This document shows, in pieces, positions 25,062 through 31,848 of a stretch of 64,000 nucleotides of DNA. Below the pieces are notes generated by a model, which was not told where the DNA came from, searched no databases, and saw nothing but the letters and a program-made list of their open reading frames with translations. How positions within the stretch are numbered: the stretch's first letter is position 1; each line of letters begins with the position of its first letter. The stretch spans positions 1 through 64,000 of the forward strand of contig DAOMNO010000003.1 in the NCBI GenBank assembly GCA_035443885.1, written 5' to 3'. The DNA comes from DAOMNO01 sp035443885 (lineage in GTDB: Bacteria > Planctomycetota > Phycisphaerae > Phycisphaerales > SM1A02). The position numbers and the translations under genes were made by a program.

Positions 25062-25643
25062 TTACGCCACGGCTTCTGCGCCTTCGGTGGCCTCTTCGCG
25101 CCGCGCCCGGCCGCGACCTTTGCGCGAACCCGGCTCGACCATGTTGCCTTCGTCGTCGATCTCCATATCCTCGCGCTCGTCGATCGGCCGATCGCCTTCA
25201 ATCGTGATGTGGATGTCCGTACGAAGATCTTTCTCGAACTGAACCACGACATCGTAGTGACCGATGCGCCGAATCGGCTGGCTCAGGCGGACGGAGCGGA
25301 TACTCACATCGTAACCAGCCTCCTGCAGCGCATCGGAAATATCGCGCTGGGTCACCGAGCCGTAGAGGATGCCCTGATCGTTCGCGCTGCGAACCAGCGT
25401 AAGGCGCACGTCGGTCATTCGGCCGAGCAACTCCTCGCGAGCGGCGCGAAGCTGAGCAAGCTCCGCCTGCGCCTGCGCACGCGCTTCCTTCAGCGATTCA
25501 ATCTTGGACGGTGTGGGCGTTTCAGCAAGCCCCTGTGGGAGCAGGTAGTTTCGCGCGTAACCAGGCCTCGCCTTGATGATGTCACCGACGATGCCGAGGT
25601 TTTCGACGTTCTTGAGTAGAAGCAGTTTGATGGTCTTGGCCAT
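25062..25643 (-). CDS. rplI: 50S ribosomal protein L9 (bL9)
   Basis: A 193-aa ribosomal protein. The N-terminal rRNA-binding domain KTIKLLLLKNVENLGIVGDI and VKARPGYARNYLLPQGLA-like motif (IIKARPGYARNYLLPQ) are diagnostic. A long helix then leads to the C-terminal domain ILYGSVTQRDISDAL. The last ~45 residues are an acidic and then Arg-rich extension absent from most bL9 (usual length ~150). The start is ATG 25643 with AAAGGA upstream. It is the last gene of the operon before the terminator. No rpsR is found between ssb and rplI. Confidence 0.94.
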   Translation of the reverse strand: MAKTIKLLLLKNVENLGIVGDIIKARPGYARNYLLPQGLAETPTPSKIESLKEARAQAQAELAQLRAAREELLGRMTDVRLTLVRSANDQGILYGSVTQRDISDALQEAGYDVSIRSVRLSQPIRRIGHYDVVVQFEKDLRTDIHITIEGDRPIDEREDMEIDDEGNMVEPGSRKGRGRARREEATEGAEAVA

Positions 25644-25792
25644 GTCTGTCGCTGTCCTTTCTGTGAAGTTAGGAGCGGTCGGCAACGTTCCGATGCGCCC
25701 CAGCGGGTGAAAAAATGTTGAACGTGAGTGAGCGGACTGTACAACGATCTGCGTAGCTGATGCAGTTTCCTACGAAGAGCGTTCCGTTTGCA

Positions 25793-26221
25793 TCAGAACG
25801 GAATATCATCATCTGAAATCGGCTGATGCTGGCTGCTTGACGCCGCAGCACCCGCGTAGGAGCTGCCTGAGCCGGCTCCGCCACCACCACCCTTGGAATC
25901 GACGAACTGGAATCCTTCTACGACGACTTTGAGTTTGGAACGGTTTGAGCCGTCTTTATCCTGCCAGGTGTCGAGCTTCAGGCGACCCTCAATGAACACC
26001 GGCCGCCCCTTCGACAGATACTGATTCATGACTTCCGCAGTGCGTCCCCATGCTTCGCAATCGACGAACGTGGTTTCCTCGCGCTGCTCGCCCTCGTTGG
26101 TCTTATACCGACGATTGACGGCAAGGCCGATGTTACCGACAACCTGACCGCTCGGCGTGTGCTTAAGCTCAATATCCCGCGTGAGGTTGCCCATCAGGAG
26201 CACCTTGTTGTAGTTCGCCAT
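25793..26221 (-). CDS. ssb: Single-stranded DNA-binding protein
   Basis: A 142-aa SSB. The OB fold is shown by YNKVLLMGNLTRDIELKHTP, NRRYKTNEGEQREETTFVDC and GRPVFIEGRLKLDTWQDKDG. A Gly/Ser-rich linker ends in the acidic tip DDDIPF, which recruits replication and repair proteins. TGGAGG lies just before the start. It sits between rpsF and rplI as in the common rpsF-ssb-rpsR-rplI order. Confidence 0.95.
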   Translation of the reverse strand: MANYNKVLLMGNLTRDIELKHTPSGQVVGNIGLAVNRRYKTNEGEQREETTFVDCEAWGRTAEVMNQYLSKGRPVFIEGRLKLDTWQDKDGSNRSKLKVVVEGFQFVDSKGGGGGAGSGSSYAGAAASSSQHQPISDDDIPF

Positions 26222-26261
26222 GTTGCCTCCACTGACGTTTCAGTATCAAAGTCAATCATAG

Positions 26262-26283
26262 GATCGCTCGATCACGAGCGATC
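26262..26283 (-). other. Hairpin between rpsF and ssb
   Basis: A perfect 9-bp stem GATCGCTCG / CGAGCGATC with an ATCA loop lies in the 95-nt gap. No U-run follows, so it may be a processing or mRNA stability element within the operon. Confidence 0.5.
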
Positions 26284-26316
26284 GTCGTTCGGCGTGCGGC
26301 GGCGAGAAAAAGAGCC

Positions 26317-26763
26317 TCAGTCGCTCTCTTCTTCGTCGTAACCGCGGTCGCGATCATCGTCCGAATCGACGGAAGCAGCCACAGCCTGCGGCTGCTCCGC
26401 ACGGAGACGAATCTCGTCCGCCAGCGCGGCCTGCCCGTCCGCAGCAGCCATCTGCTCAAGCGTCATCTGATCCGCGCGGGTTACCATCGTCCGCAGCAGT
26501 TGCTCGGAGAGGTTGCAGTCTCGCTCAATGCCGGCCAGTTTGTCGGTCGAGGCCTTGAAATACACCAGGAAGTACACGCCGCGCTTGTTGCCCTGAATCT
26601 CATACGCAAGGCGGCGTTCATCCCACTTCTTCAGCGAGATGATTTCGGCGTTGGCGCGAGCGAGAATCTCGCGGATGTGGTCCACGGCAGCCTGCAGGTT
26701 GCCGGTGGCTGCCTGCGGGAACAGGAACAAGCCTTCATAAGCATGAATACGGATTTCAGACAT
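26317..26763 (-). CDS. rpsF: 30S ribosomal protein S6 (bS6)
   Basis: A ~148-aa protein with the bS6 ferredoxin-like fold: HAYEGLFLFPQAATGNLQAA, EIISLKKWDERRLAYEIQGN, KRGVYFLVYFKAS and an acidic C-terminal extension. ATG 26763 is preferred because GAGGA precedes it by 5 nt. An in-frame ATG at 26775 overlaps the pth stop (ATGA) and remains possible through coupling. S6 normally pairs with S18 on the 30S platform, but the S18 gene is not in this operon. Confidence 0.93.
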   Translation of the reverse strand: MSEIRIHAYEGLFLFPQAATGNLQAAVDHIREILARANAEIISLKKWDERRLAYEIQGNKRGVYFLVYFKASTDKLAGIERDCNLSEQLLRTMVTRADQMTLEQMAAADGQAALADEIRLRAEQPQAVAASVDSDDDRDRGYDEEESD

Positions 26764-26771
26764 GTCGGTCC

Positions 26772-27368
26772 TCATGATTGAGCCTGAGACGATTCAGGCG
26801 AGTCTTTACGGTTGTGGCGATTCATCGCTTCGATGATGCCGTGTGTGGCCCACGATGCGGCTGCCTCTGCTGCCGCATTCAGAGCCGGTTCTATCTTCTC
26901 CAACTGGTCCGGCCTGAACCGTCCCAGCACATAGTTGCTTTGCGGGATATCACCCGGCGCATCGATGCCGATGCGAAGCCGCGCGTAACCTGATGTGGCG
27001 AGCTTCTCCTGAATGTCAGCGAGGCCGTTGTGTCCGCCTGCACCGCCTTCAGCGCGAAGACGAATCGAGCCGCAAGGCAGCGCGAGATCGTCCACAATCA
27101 CCAGCAGATCGTTCGCTGGTTCGATCTTGAAAAAGCGCACCGCCTCGGCGACGCTCATGCCCGACCGGTTCATATACGTGCCGGGCTTGAGCAGTAGCAA
27201 TTTCTCGCCTTCGATCGAACCTTCCAGCAGCGCGCCGTGGAACCGGCCCTTGGGGGTCTCGCCCGGCGCATAACGGCGCGCAAGGCGATCGAGCACGAGA
27301 AACCCCACGTTGTGGCGGGTCTGCTCGTACTCGATCCCAGGATTGCCAAGTCCCACGACCAGTTTCAT
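26772..27368 (-). CDS. pth: Peptidyl-tRNA hydrolase
   Basis: A 198-aa Pth that recycles tRNA from peptidyl-tRNA lost by ribosomes. The key residues are visible: Asn in LVVGLGNPG, catalytic His in QTRHNVGFLVLD, PGTYMNRSG, Asp in VIVDDLALP and Asn in GAGGHNGLADI. Its start overlaps the rplY stop by one base (TGATG) and its stop lies against rpsF, so it is tightly coupled in the operon. Confidence 0.96.
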   Translation of the reverse strand: MKLVVGLGNPGIEYEQTRHNVGFLVLDRLARRYAPGETPKGRFHGALLEGSIEGEKLLLLKPGTYMNRSGMSVAEAVRFFKIEPANDLLVIVDDLALPCGSIRLRAEGGAGGHNGLADIQEKLATSGYARLRIGIDAPGDIPQSNYVLGRFRPDQLEKIEPALNAAAEAAASWATHGIIEAMNRHNRKDSPESSQAQS

Positions 27369-28009
27369 CAGTCTGCCTTCTCTTCCTCGCTCTTCGCACC
27401 CGTGATAACTTCCGGCTCTGCAGCGCCTTCGACAGCGACGGCTTCGCCTTCCTCAGCCTCAGAGACAAACGTGATCTGCGCGATCGGCGTGCCCGCGTCC
27501 AGCGTGGTGCGCACACCCGCAGGCAGCACGAGGTCAGACACGGTGAACACATCTTCCATCGAAGACAGATCGACGCGGATTTCATCTGGAATATCCGTTA
27601 CACGGCAGACGATTTCGAGTTCCGTCATCGGGTGGCTCACCACCGCGCCAGCGCTCTTCGCGCCCTTCGGCTCGCCGACGAAGTGCAGCGCGACATGCAC
27701 CGTTACTTCTTCATCGAGATCGACGCGAGCAAGGTCGATGTGAATGACGTTATCGCCGAGATAGCCGAACTGCAGGTCTTTCACCAAGCAGGTCTGGCTC
27801 TCGCCGCCTTCGACGTTGATGTTGACGACGTGTGTACCGTGTCGAAGGACCGTGAGCATTTCCTTCTCGTCAACGCTGACGGCCACGGGGTTCGCCTTGT
27901 GGCCGTAGATCACGCCAGGCAGACGACCGGCCTTGCGCAAACGCTGAGAGTAGCGCGAGCCGATACGGTCGCGGAGCTTCGCTTGAATCGTGGGTGTTTC
28001 GTGCTTCAT
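27368..28009 (-). CDS. rplY: 50S ribosomal protein L25/general stress protein Ctc
   Basis: A 213-aa long-form bL25 (Ctc). The N-terminal 5S rRNA-binding domain reads RIGSRYSQRLRKAGRLPGVI, YGHKANPVAVSVDEKEM and VKDLQFGYLGDNVIHIDLAR. The TL5-type C-terminal domain follows (PDEIRVDLSSMEDVFTVSDL) with an acidic tail. The position between prs and pth is the conserved order of many bacteria. The product stabilises the central protuberance of the ribosome. Confidence 0.93.
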   Translation of the reverse strand: MKHETPTIQAKLRDRIGSRYSQRLRKAGRLPGVIYGHKANPVAVSVDEKEMLTVLRHGTHVVNINVEGGESQTCLVKDLQFGYLGDNVIHIDLARVDLDEEVTVHVALHFVGEPKGAKSAGAVVSHPMTELEIVCRVTDIPDEIRVDLSSMEDVFTVSDLVLPAGVRTTLDAGTPIAQITFVSEAEEGEAVAVEGAAEPEVITGAKSEEEKAD

Positions 28010-28081
28010 AGAAGTGTTCCAGAGAAAAATCCAAAGTGCGGAGTTCGTATGTCCTTCACCTGTTGACTGTGTGAGAGTGCT

Positions 28082-29059
28082 TCACCGCGAATCAGCCCTG
28101 CGGAACAGCGCGGAGACCGACATGTCGTGATGAATCCGATGAGCCGCCTCGCCGAGCAGACGCGAGATGGTGAGTTGCGTGAGTTTGCTTTCGATCGGCG
28201 CGAGACGCTGGCCGTTCGGAATCGTGTCCGTAATGACGATGCTGGTAATCGGCGCGCTCTGAAGCCGTTCCATCGCGAGTCCGACGAGCACCGGATGCGT
28301 CGCCGCTGCGATGATGTTCTTCGCGCCGCGGTCCATCAGCAGCTTGGCGGCTTCGCAGATCGTTCCCGCCGTTGAAATCATGTCATCCACCATCAGCACG
28401 GTGCGATTCTGCACTGAGCCGATGAGGTTCTTCGATGCCACCTTCATGCCGCTCTCGCGACGCTTATCGATGATCGCCAGATCGGCGTCCAACATGCTGG
28501 CGTAGGCATTGGCGATCTTCACGTTGCCCACATCGGGCGACACGATAACGAGATCGCCAAGCTGTTCGCGAATCTTCTCGAAGTATTCGCAGAACACCTT
28601 GGTCGCCGTCAGGTGATCCACGGGAATATCGAAAAAACCCTGAATCTGCGCTGCGTGCAAGTCCATACACACCACGCGATCCGCCCCCGCAGCGGTGATG
28701 AGGTTTGCCACCAGCTTCGCAGTGATTGGCACGCGGCCTTCATCCTTGCGGTCCTGCCGCGCGTAACCGAAATACGGAATCACAGCAGTAATGCGCTTCG
28801 CCGACGCCCTGCGGAGGCAGTCGATGTAGATCAACAGTTCCATCAGGTTCTCGTTGACCGGATCGCACGTCGATTGCACGACGAAGCAGTCCCGACCGCG
28901 CACGTCTTCGTTCACCTTGACGATCAGTTCGCCGTCCGGGAAGCGCTCCGTGTTGCCATCCGCCAGCGGCAGGTTGAGGTGCTCGCACATGGCGGCAGCT
29001 AGGCCACGTCCCGCGCGGCCTGCAAAAATCTTCAGGTGATCGCGATCAGCGGCACTCAT
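28082..29059 (-). CDS. prs: Ribose-phosphate pyrophosphokinase (PRPP synthetase)
   Basis: A 325-aa class I enzyme that transfers pyrophosphate from ATP to ribose 5-phosphate, feeding purine, pyrimidine, NAD, His and Trp synthesis. Motifs are RFPDGELIVKVNEDVRGRDC, YFGYARQDRKDEGR, VCMDLHAAQIQGFFDIPVD, IIDKRR and the PRPP loop VLMVDDMISTAGT. Its start overlaps the glmU stop by 4 nt (ATGA), consistent with the classic glmU-prs pairing. Confidence 0.96.
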   Translation of the reverse strand: MSAADRDHLKIFAGRAGRGLAAAMCEHLNLPLADGNTERFPDGELIVKVNEDVRGRDCFVVQSTCDPVNENLMELLIYIDCLRRASAKRITAVIPYFGYARQDRKDEGRVPITAKLVANLITAAGADRVVCMDLHAAQIQGFFDIPVDHLTATKVFCEYFEKIREQLGDLVIVSPDVGNVKIANAYASMLDADLAIIDKRRESGMKVASKNLIGSVQNRTVLMVDDMISTAGTICEAAKLLMDRGAKNIIAAATHPVLVGLAMERLQSAPITSIVITDTIPNGQRLAPIESKLTQLTISRLLGEAAHRIHHDMSVSALFRRADSR

Positions 29060-29853
29060 TGATTCTTCTCCGCAGAGGCCATTCTCGTTTCGAGAATCGC
29101 GCTGACTTCGGCAAGCTGCGCCGGGGTGTTGATTGAAAGCACGTCCTCAGCCGGCACGGCGTCCACCACTTCCACGCCGTAGCCGTTCTCCATCAACAAC
29201 GGAAGCACATCCGTCAGGTAGTACTCGCCCTTCGCGTTGTCATTGCGAACGCGCTCCAGCATGTCGAACAACGGCTTCGCGCGGAAGCAGTAATAGCTGG
29301 GATTCACCTCGCGAATCGCTCGCTCCGCTTCCGAAGCGTCGTTATGTTCAACAATACGAACGAAGCGGCCAGACCCATCGCGAACGATGCGGCCGTAGCC
29401 GGTGGCGTCGGGAATCACCGAAGTAGCGAGCGTAGCGCCAGCGCCAGTGCGGCGGTGCGTTTCCAGCAGGGTGCGAAGCGTCTCCGCGCGGATGAGCGGC
29501 CCGTCGCCGCACAGTACCAGCACATCAACGTTTTCCATCGCGCCTTCGAAGATCGGCCTCGCCTGCTTTACAGCATGCCCGGTGCCAAGCTGCGGCTCCT
29601 GCATCGCAAAGCCGAGATCAGCATCATCACCTGCAAAGACTCGCTTGACCGTTTCCGCACCGTGGCCGACGACGAGTACGATCGGCGCGGCGCCGACTTC
29701 GCGGCATGCCTCAACCACCCAGCACACCATCGGCTGATCCGCCACCTTGTGGACCACCTTGGGCAGGTCGCTGTTCATGCGCGTGCCCTTGCCCGCAGCG
29801 AGGATGATCGCAGCAAGTGATCGCGATGAGGAATCTGTAGCTTGAGAACGCAT
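29056..29853 (-). CDS. glmU: UDP-N-acetylglucosamine pyrophosphorylase, GlmU uridyltransferase domain only
   Basis: A 265-aa nucleotidyltransferase. The signature LAAIILAAGKGTRMNSDLPK, GTGHAVKQA, VLCGDGPLIRAETLRTLL and the YYLTDVLPLLMENGYGVEV segment match the N-terminal half of GlmU, which makes UDP-GlcNAc from GlcNAc-1-P and UTP. The C-terminal left-handed beta-helix acetyltransferase of bifunctional GlmU (~450 aa) is missing, so glucosamine-1-phosphate acetylation must be encoded elsewhere. ATG 29853 is chosen because longer frames run into the tRNA-Gln gene 18 nt upstream. The tRNA and glmU are probably co-transcribed. Confidence 0.9.
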   Translation of the reverse strand: MRSQATDSSSRSLAAIILAAGKGTRMNSDLPKVVHKVADQPMVCWVVEACREVGAAPIVLVVGHGAETVKRVFAGDDADLGFAMQEPQLGTGHAVKQARPIFEGAMENVDVLVLCGDGPLIRAETLRTLLETHRRTGAGATLATSVIPDATGYGRIVRDGSGRFVRIVEHNDASEAERAIREVNPSYYCFRAKPLFDMLERVRNDNAKGEYYLTDVLPLLMENGYGVEVVDAVPAEDVLSINTPAQLAEVSAILETRMASAEKNQ

Positions 29854-29871
29854 TCGCACAACCGCAAGAAG

Positions 29872-29943
29872 TTGGCCCGCCAAGACTCGAACTTGGAACG
29901 TCTGGACCAAAACCAGATGTGTTGCCAATTACACCACGGGCCA
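29872..29943 (-). tRNA. tRNA-Gln (anticodon TTG)
   Basis: A complete cloverleaf can be folded on the minus strand. The acceptor stem pairs TGGCCCG with CGGGCCA. The anticodon stem TCTGG/CCAGA closes a 7-nt loop with TTG at positions 34-36. The T arm contains GTTCGAGTC. The U1-A72 pair is typical of tRNA-Gln. CCA is not encoded. It leads the glmU operon. Confidence 0.93.
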
Positions 29944-30205
29944 GTGATGCGGTGCGCGAACGAACCGGATTCAACGACCCGAACAACCGAACCCTCAACA
30001 GACATACGCCTGTTGAGCACGAGCAGTGCTGCGGTTCGGCGTTCGGAACCGAAAGTTGATGAACTTCCGGACAGTGAACCCTCATCCGCGGCGATCCCCT
30101 AAGGCGGGAGCGTCCGTCAGCCGCGACTGGACGCCCCATGCGGCGCCGCATGTTCCGTTGCCGAAACAAGACGTCACCGACGGCCCCTCAGGAGGGGGAT
30201 GGCGC
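29944..30205 (-). other. Long leader between the operon promoter and tRNA-Gln
   Basis: About 255 nt of transcribed leader would precede the tRNA. It contains CCCC(T)-type and TCAACAG/CTGTTGA (29995-30016) stems and a perfect 16-bp palindrome at 30137-30152. No protein gene was recognised. It could be spacer removed during tRNA processing or a small structured RNA. Confidence 0.35.
30137..30152. other. 16-bp perfect palindrome
   Basis: CATGCGGCGCCGCATG is self-complementary over its whole length and lies within the tRNA-Gln leader. It is a candidate dimeric regulator site or RNA stem. Confidence 0.45.
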
Positions 30206-30233
30206 ATTGTAAAGAGTCCCCCGCCCCGGTCAA
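30206..30233 (-). promoter_or_regulatory. Promoter of the tRNA-Gln-glmU-rplI operon
   Basis: On the minus strand TTGACC (30228-30233), a 16-nt spacer and TACAAT (30206-30211). This is a good sigma70-type match in a region with no plus-strand gene. Confidence 0.65.
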
Positions 30234-30257
30234 GGAGTGGGTATCCGGTACTGGTGC

Positions 30258-30315
30258 AATTTGCATGCGGCACACGCCCCCGGCCTGTTCAGGCAATCCG
30301 CAGCGAGGCTTGAGC
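30258..30315 (+). repeat. Dispersed cassette-flanking repeat, copy 2
   Basis: It contains TTTGCATGCGGCACACGCC and the core CCGGCCTGTTCA (30280-30291), followed by GCGAGG...CCGCAGA. It closely matches 33980-34035, so the intact HAF/beta-helix pair lies between two direct copies. The 30316-30427 stretch otherwise holds the upstream region of the HAF gene. Confidence 0.55.
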
Positions 30316-30439
30316 CTCCGCAGAACATCATCAAAACACGCCCCGACTGCGAATTCAGCCGGATTTTTCTTGCATCAGCCGCGGGCGTGAGGTACGGTAG
30401 ATCGGTGTCCGGGTTCCCCTCTCCTCCGGAGGATGCATC

Positions 30440-31720
30440 ATGATGACCAGATTGTGTCGTTACTGGGGTTGGTTGAGGTTGGTTGCCGCTGCGCTTGCAG
30501 CGATGGTGTGTGCTGCGCCCTCGGCGCACGCCCAGTGCAACTACGAAGTTACTGCGATCATTCAGGCTCCGCCGTGCCCGTTTATTGGTGCGCCGCCGAC
30601 TCGTGGCGCCGGAATGAATGCACACGGTCATGTGTGCGGTTCATTCGAGGATTGTTCCGGCGGAGGGGATTGGGGGTTCTACTGGACGCCTGAACTGGGC
30701 TTCAAGGTGATGCCGAAACCACAGGGCGTGTATTCCGTCCAAGCGTCCGGCATCAATGATGCGGGCTACATCGTCGGCTCCAGTTCACTGACCGGGATCG
30801 GATTTCGCGGCTTCATCTTCGATCCGCAGACGGCGCAGTACACGTACATGCCGACGCTTCACGGCGTTGGGAACAGCTACGCGAACGCGATCAACAACTC
30901 GAACGTGGTGGTGGGTTCGCGTTCGATCGGTACGACCGGCGCGAACCCGTTCAACGCCGTCATCTGGAAGCCCTTCGAGAAAGGCGCACCCGTGCAGGAC
31001 CTCGGCGTCATGAACGGGCCGAGTAGTTCGGCGCGCGATGGCAATATATATTCAGATGGGGCAGGATGGTCTGGTAGCGATATTGGTGTGCTCAACACAC
31101 GAGCGGTTCTTTGGCTGAAGGGCAAAGGGATTGATTTGGGTGTTCTCCCAGGCATGGTGCAGAGTCAGGCTCTCGGCATGAACTCTGTTGGCGATGTCGT
31201 CGGCTCCAGTGCGGCAGGCCTCCTAGGACCATCGCAAGTGTTTCAATGGCGCAACGGTACGATGTCGGCGCTTCTGCCGCCTGCTGGTTATGATCGGATT
31301 ACACAAACAAACATCAATGATCTTCGGCAGGCTGCGGGGCGACTTCGCGTCTCCGATTCTTCAATTTTTCATCCGTATCTATGGCAGCATGGCGAGTTCT
31401 ACATAGTGAATAAGCTTGTTGTCGTGCCACCACCAGAGTTTCAAATAACATCCATTCCCAAGGTTGGCAATGACGGGAAGTTGCTTTGTCAGGCGACGCT
31501 GAATGGCAAGGTCGTTTCTGCGATACTGACGCCCGTCGGAGTTCCTCCAACTGATTTAAATGTGGACTGCCGAACCAACACATACGACCTGCTCATCCTG
31601 CTGGAGCAATGGGGACCGACGCCGACGAACGCAACGGGCGGTGTGCCGATTGCAGACTTCAACGGGGACGGCCGCGTGGACGTTCTCGATCTTCTCATCC
31701 TGCTCGGCAACTGGGGCTGA
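30440..31720 (+). CDS. HAF-repeat secreted protein with C-terminal dockerin-like motifs (intact)
   Basis: A 426-aa exported protein. ATG 30440 lies 7 nt after GGAGG; the N-terminus has a signal peptide (LVAAALAAMVCAAPSAHAQ). HAF-type repeats follow (GMNAHGHVCGSFE, GINDAGYIVGSSSL, AINNSNVVVGSRSI, GMNSVGDVVGSSAA), each with a GxNxxGxxVG pattern. The end carries a degenerate and a canonical dockerin loop (DFNGDGRVDVLDLLILLGNW). It is paralogous to the partial gene at the window start. The beta-helix gene follows 128 nt later, and the same pairing occurs in both copies, so the two products may act together at the surface. Function unknown. Confidence 0.87.
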   Translation: MMTRLCRYWGWLRLVAAALAAMVCAAPSAHAQCNYEVTAIIQAPPCPFIGAPPTRGAGMNAHGHVCGSFEDCSGGGDWGFYWTPELGFKVMPKPQGVYSVQASGINDAGYIVGSSSLTGIGFRGFIFDPQTAQYTYMPTLHGVGNSYANAINNSNVVVGSRSIGTTGANPFNAVIWKPFEKGAPVQDLGVMNGPSSSARDGNIYSDGAGWSGSDIGVLNTRAVLWLKGKGIDLGVLPGMVQSQALGMNSVGDVVGSSAAGLLGPSQVFQWRNGTMSALLPPAGYDRITQTNINDLRQAAGRLRVSDSSIFHPYLWQHGEFYIVNKLVVVPPPEFQITSIPKVGNDGKLLCQATLNGKVVSAILTPVGVPPTDLNVDCRTNTYDLLILLEQWGPTPTNATGGVPIADFNGDGRVDVLDLLILLGNWG

Positions 31721-31848
31721 CGATGAATCGCCGCATCGAACGAAAGGAGACTGCACAGCCTCGGCGAGACACTTCCGGGATGTTCATTTCTGATCGTGGG
31801 GAATCGAGCATCCTTGTCCAACAACACTTCTTTCAAGGAACTCACAAC

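Noticed and set aside
29711..30169. Minus-strand protein-coding frame spanning tRNA-Gln
   Set aside because: It overlaps a well-folded tRNA gene and shows no protein family features; upstream extension of glmU was rejected for the same reason.
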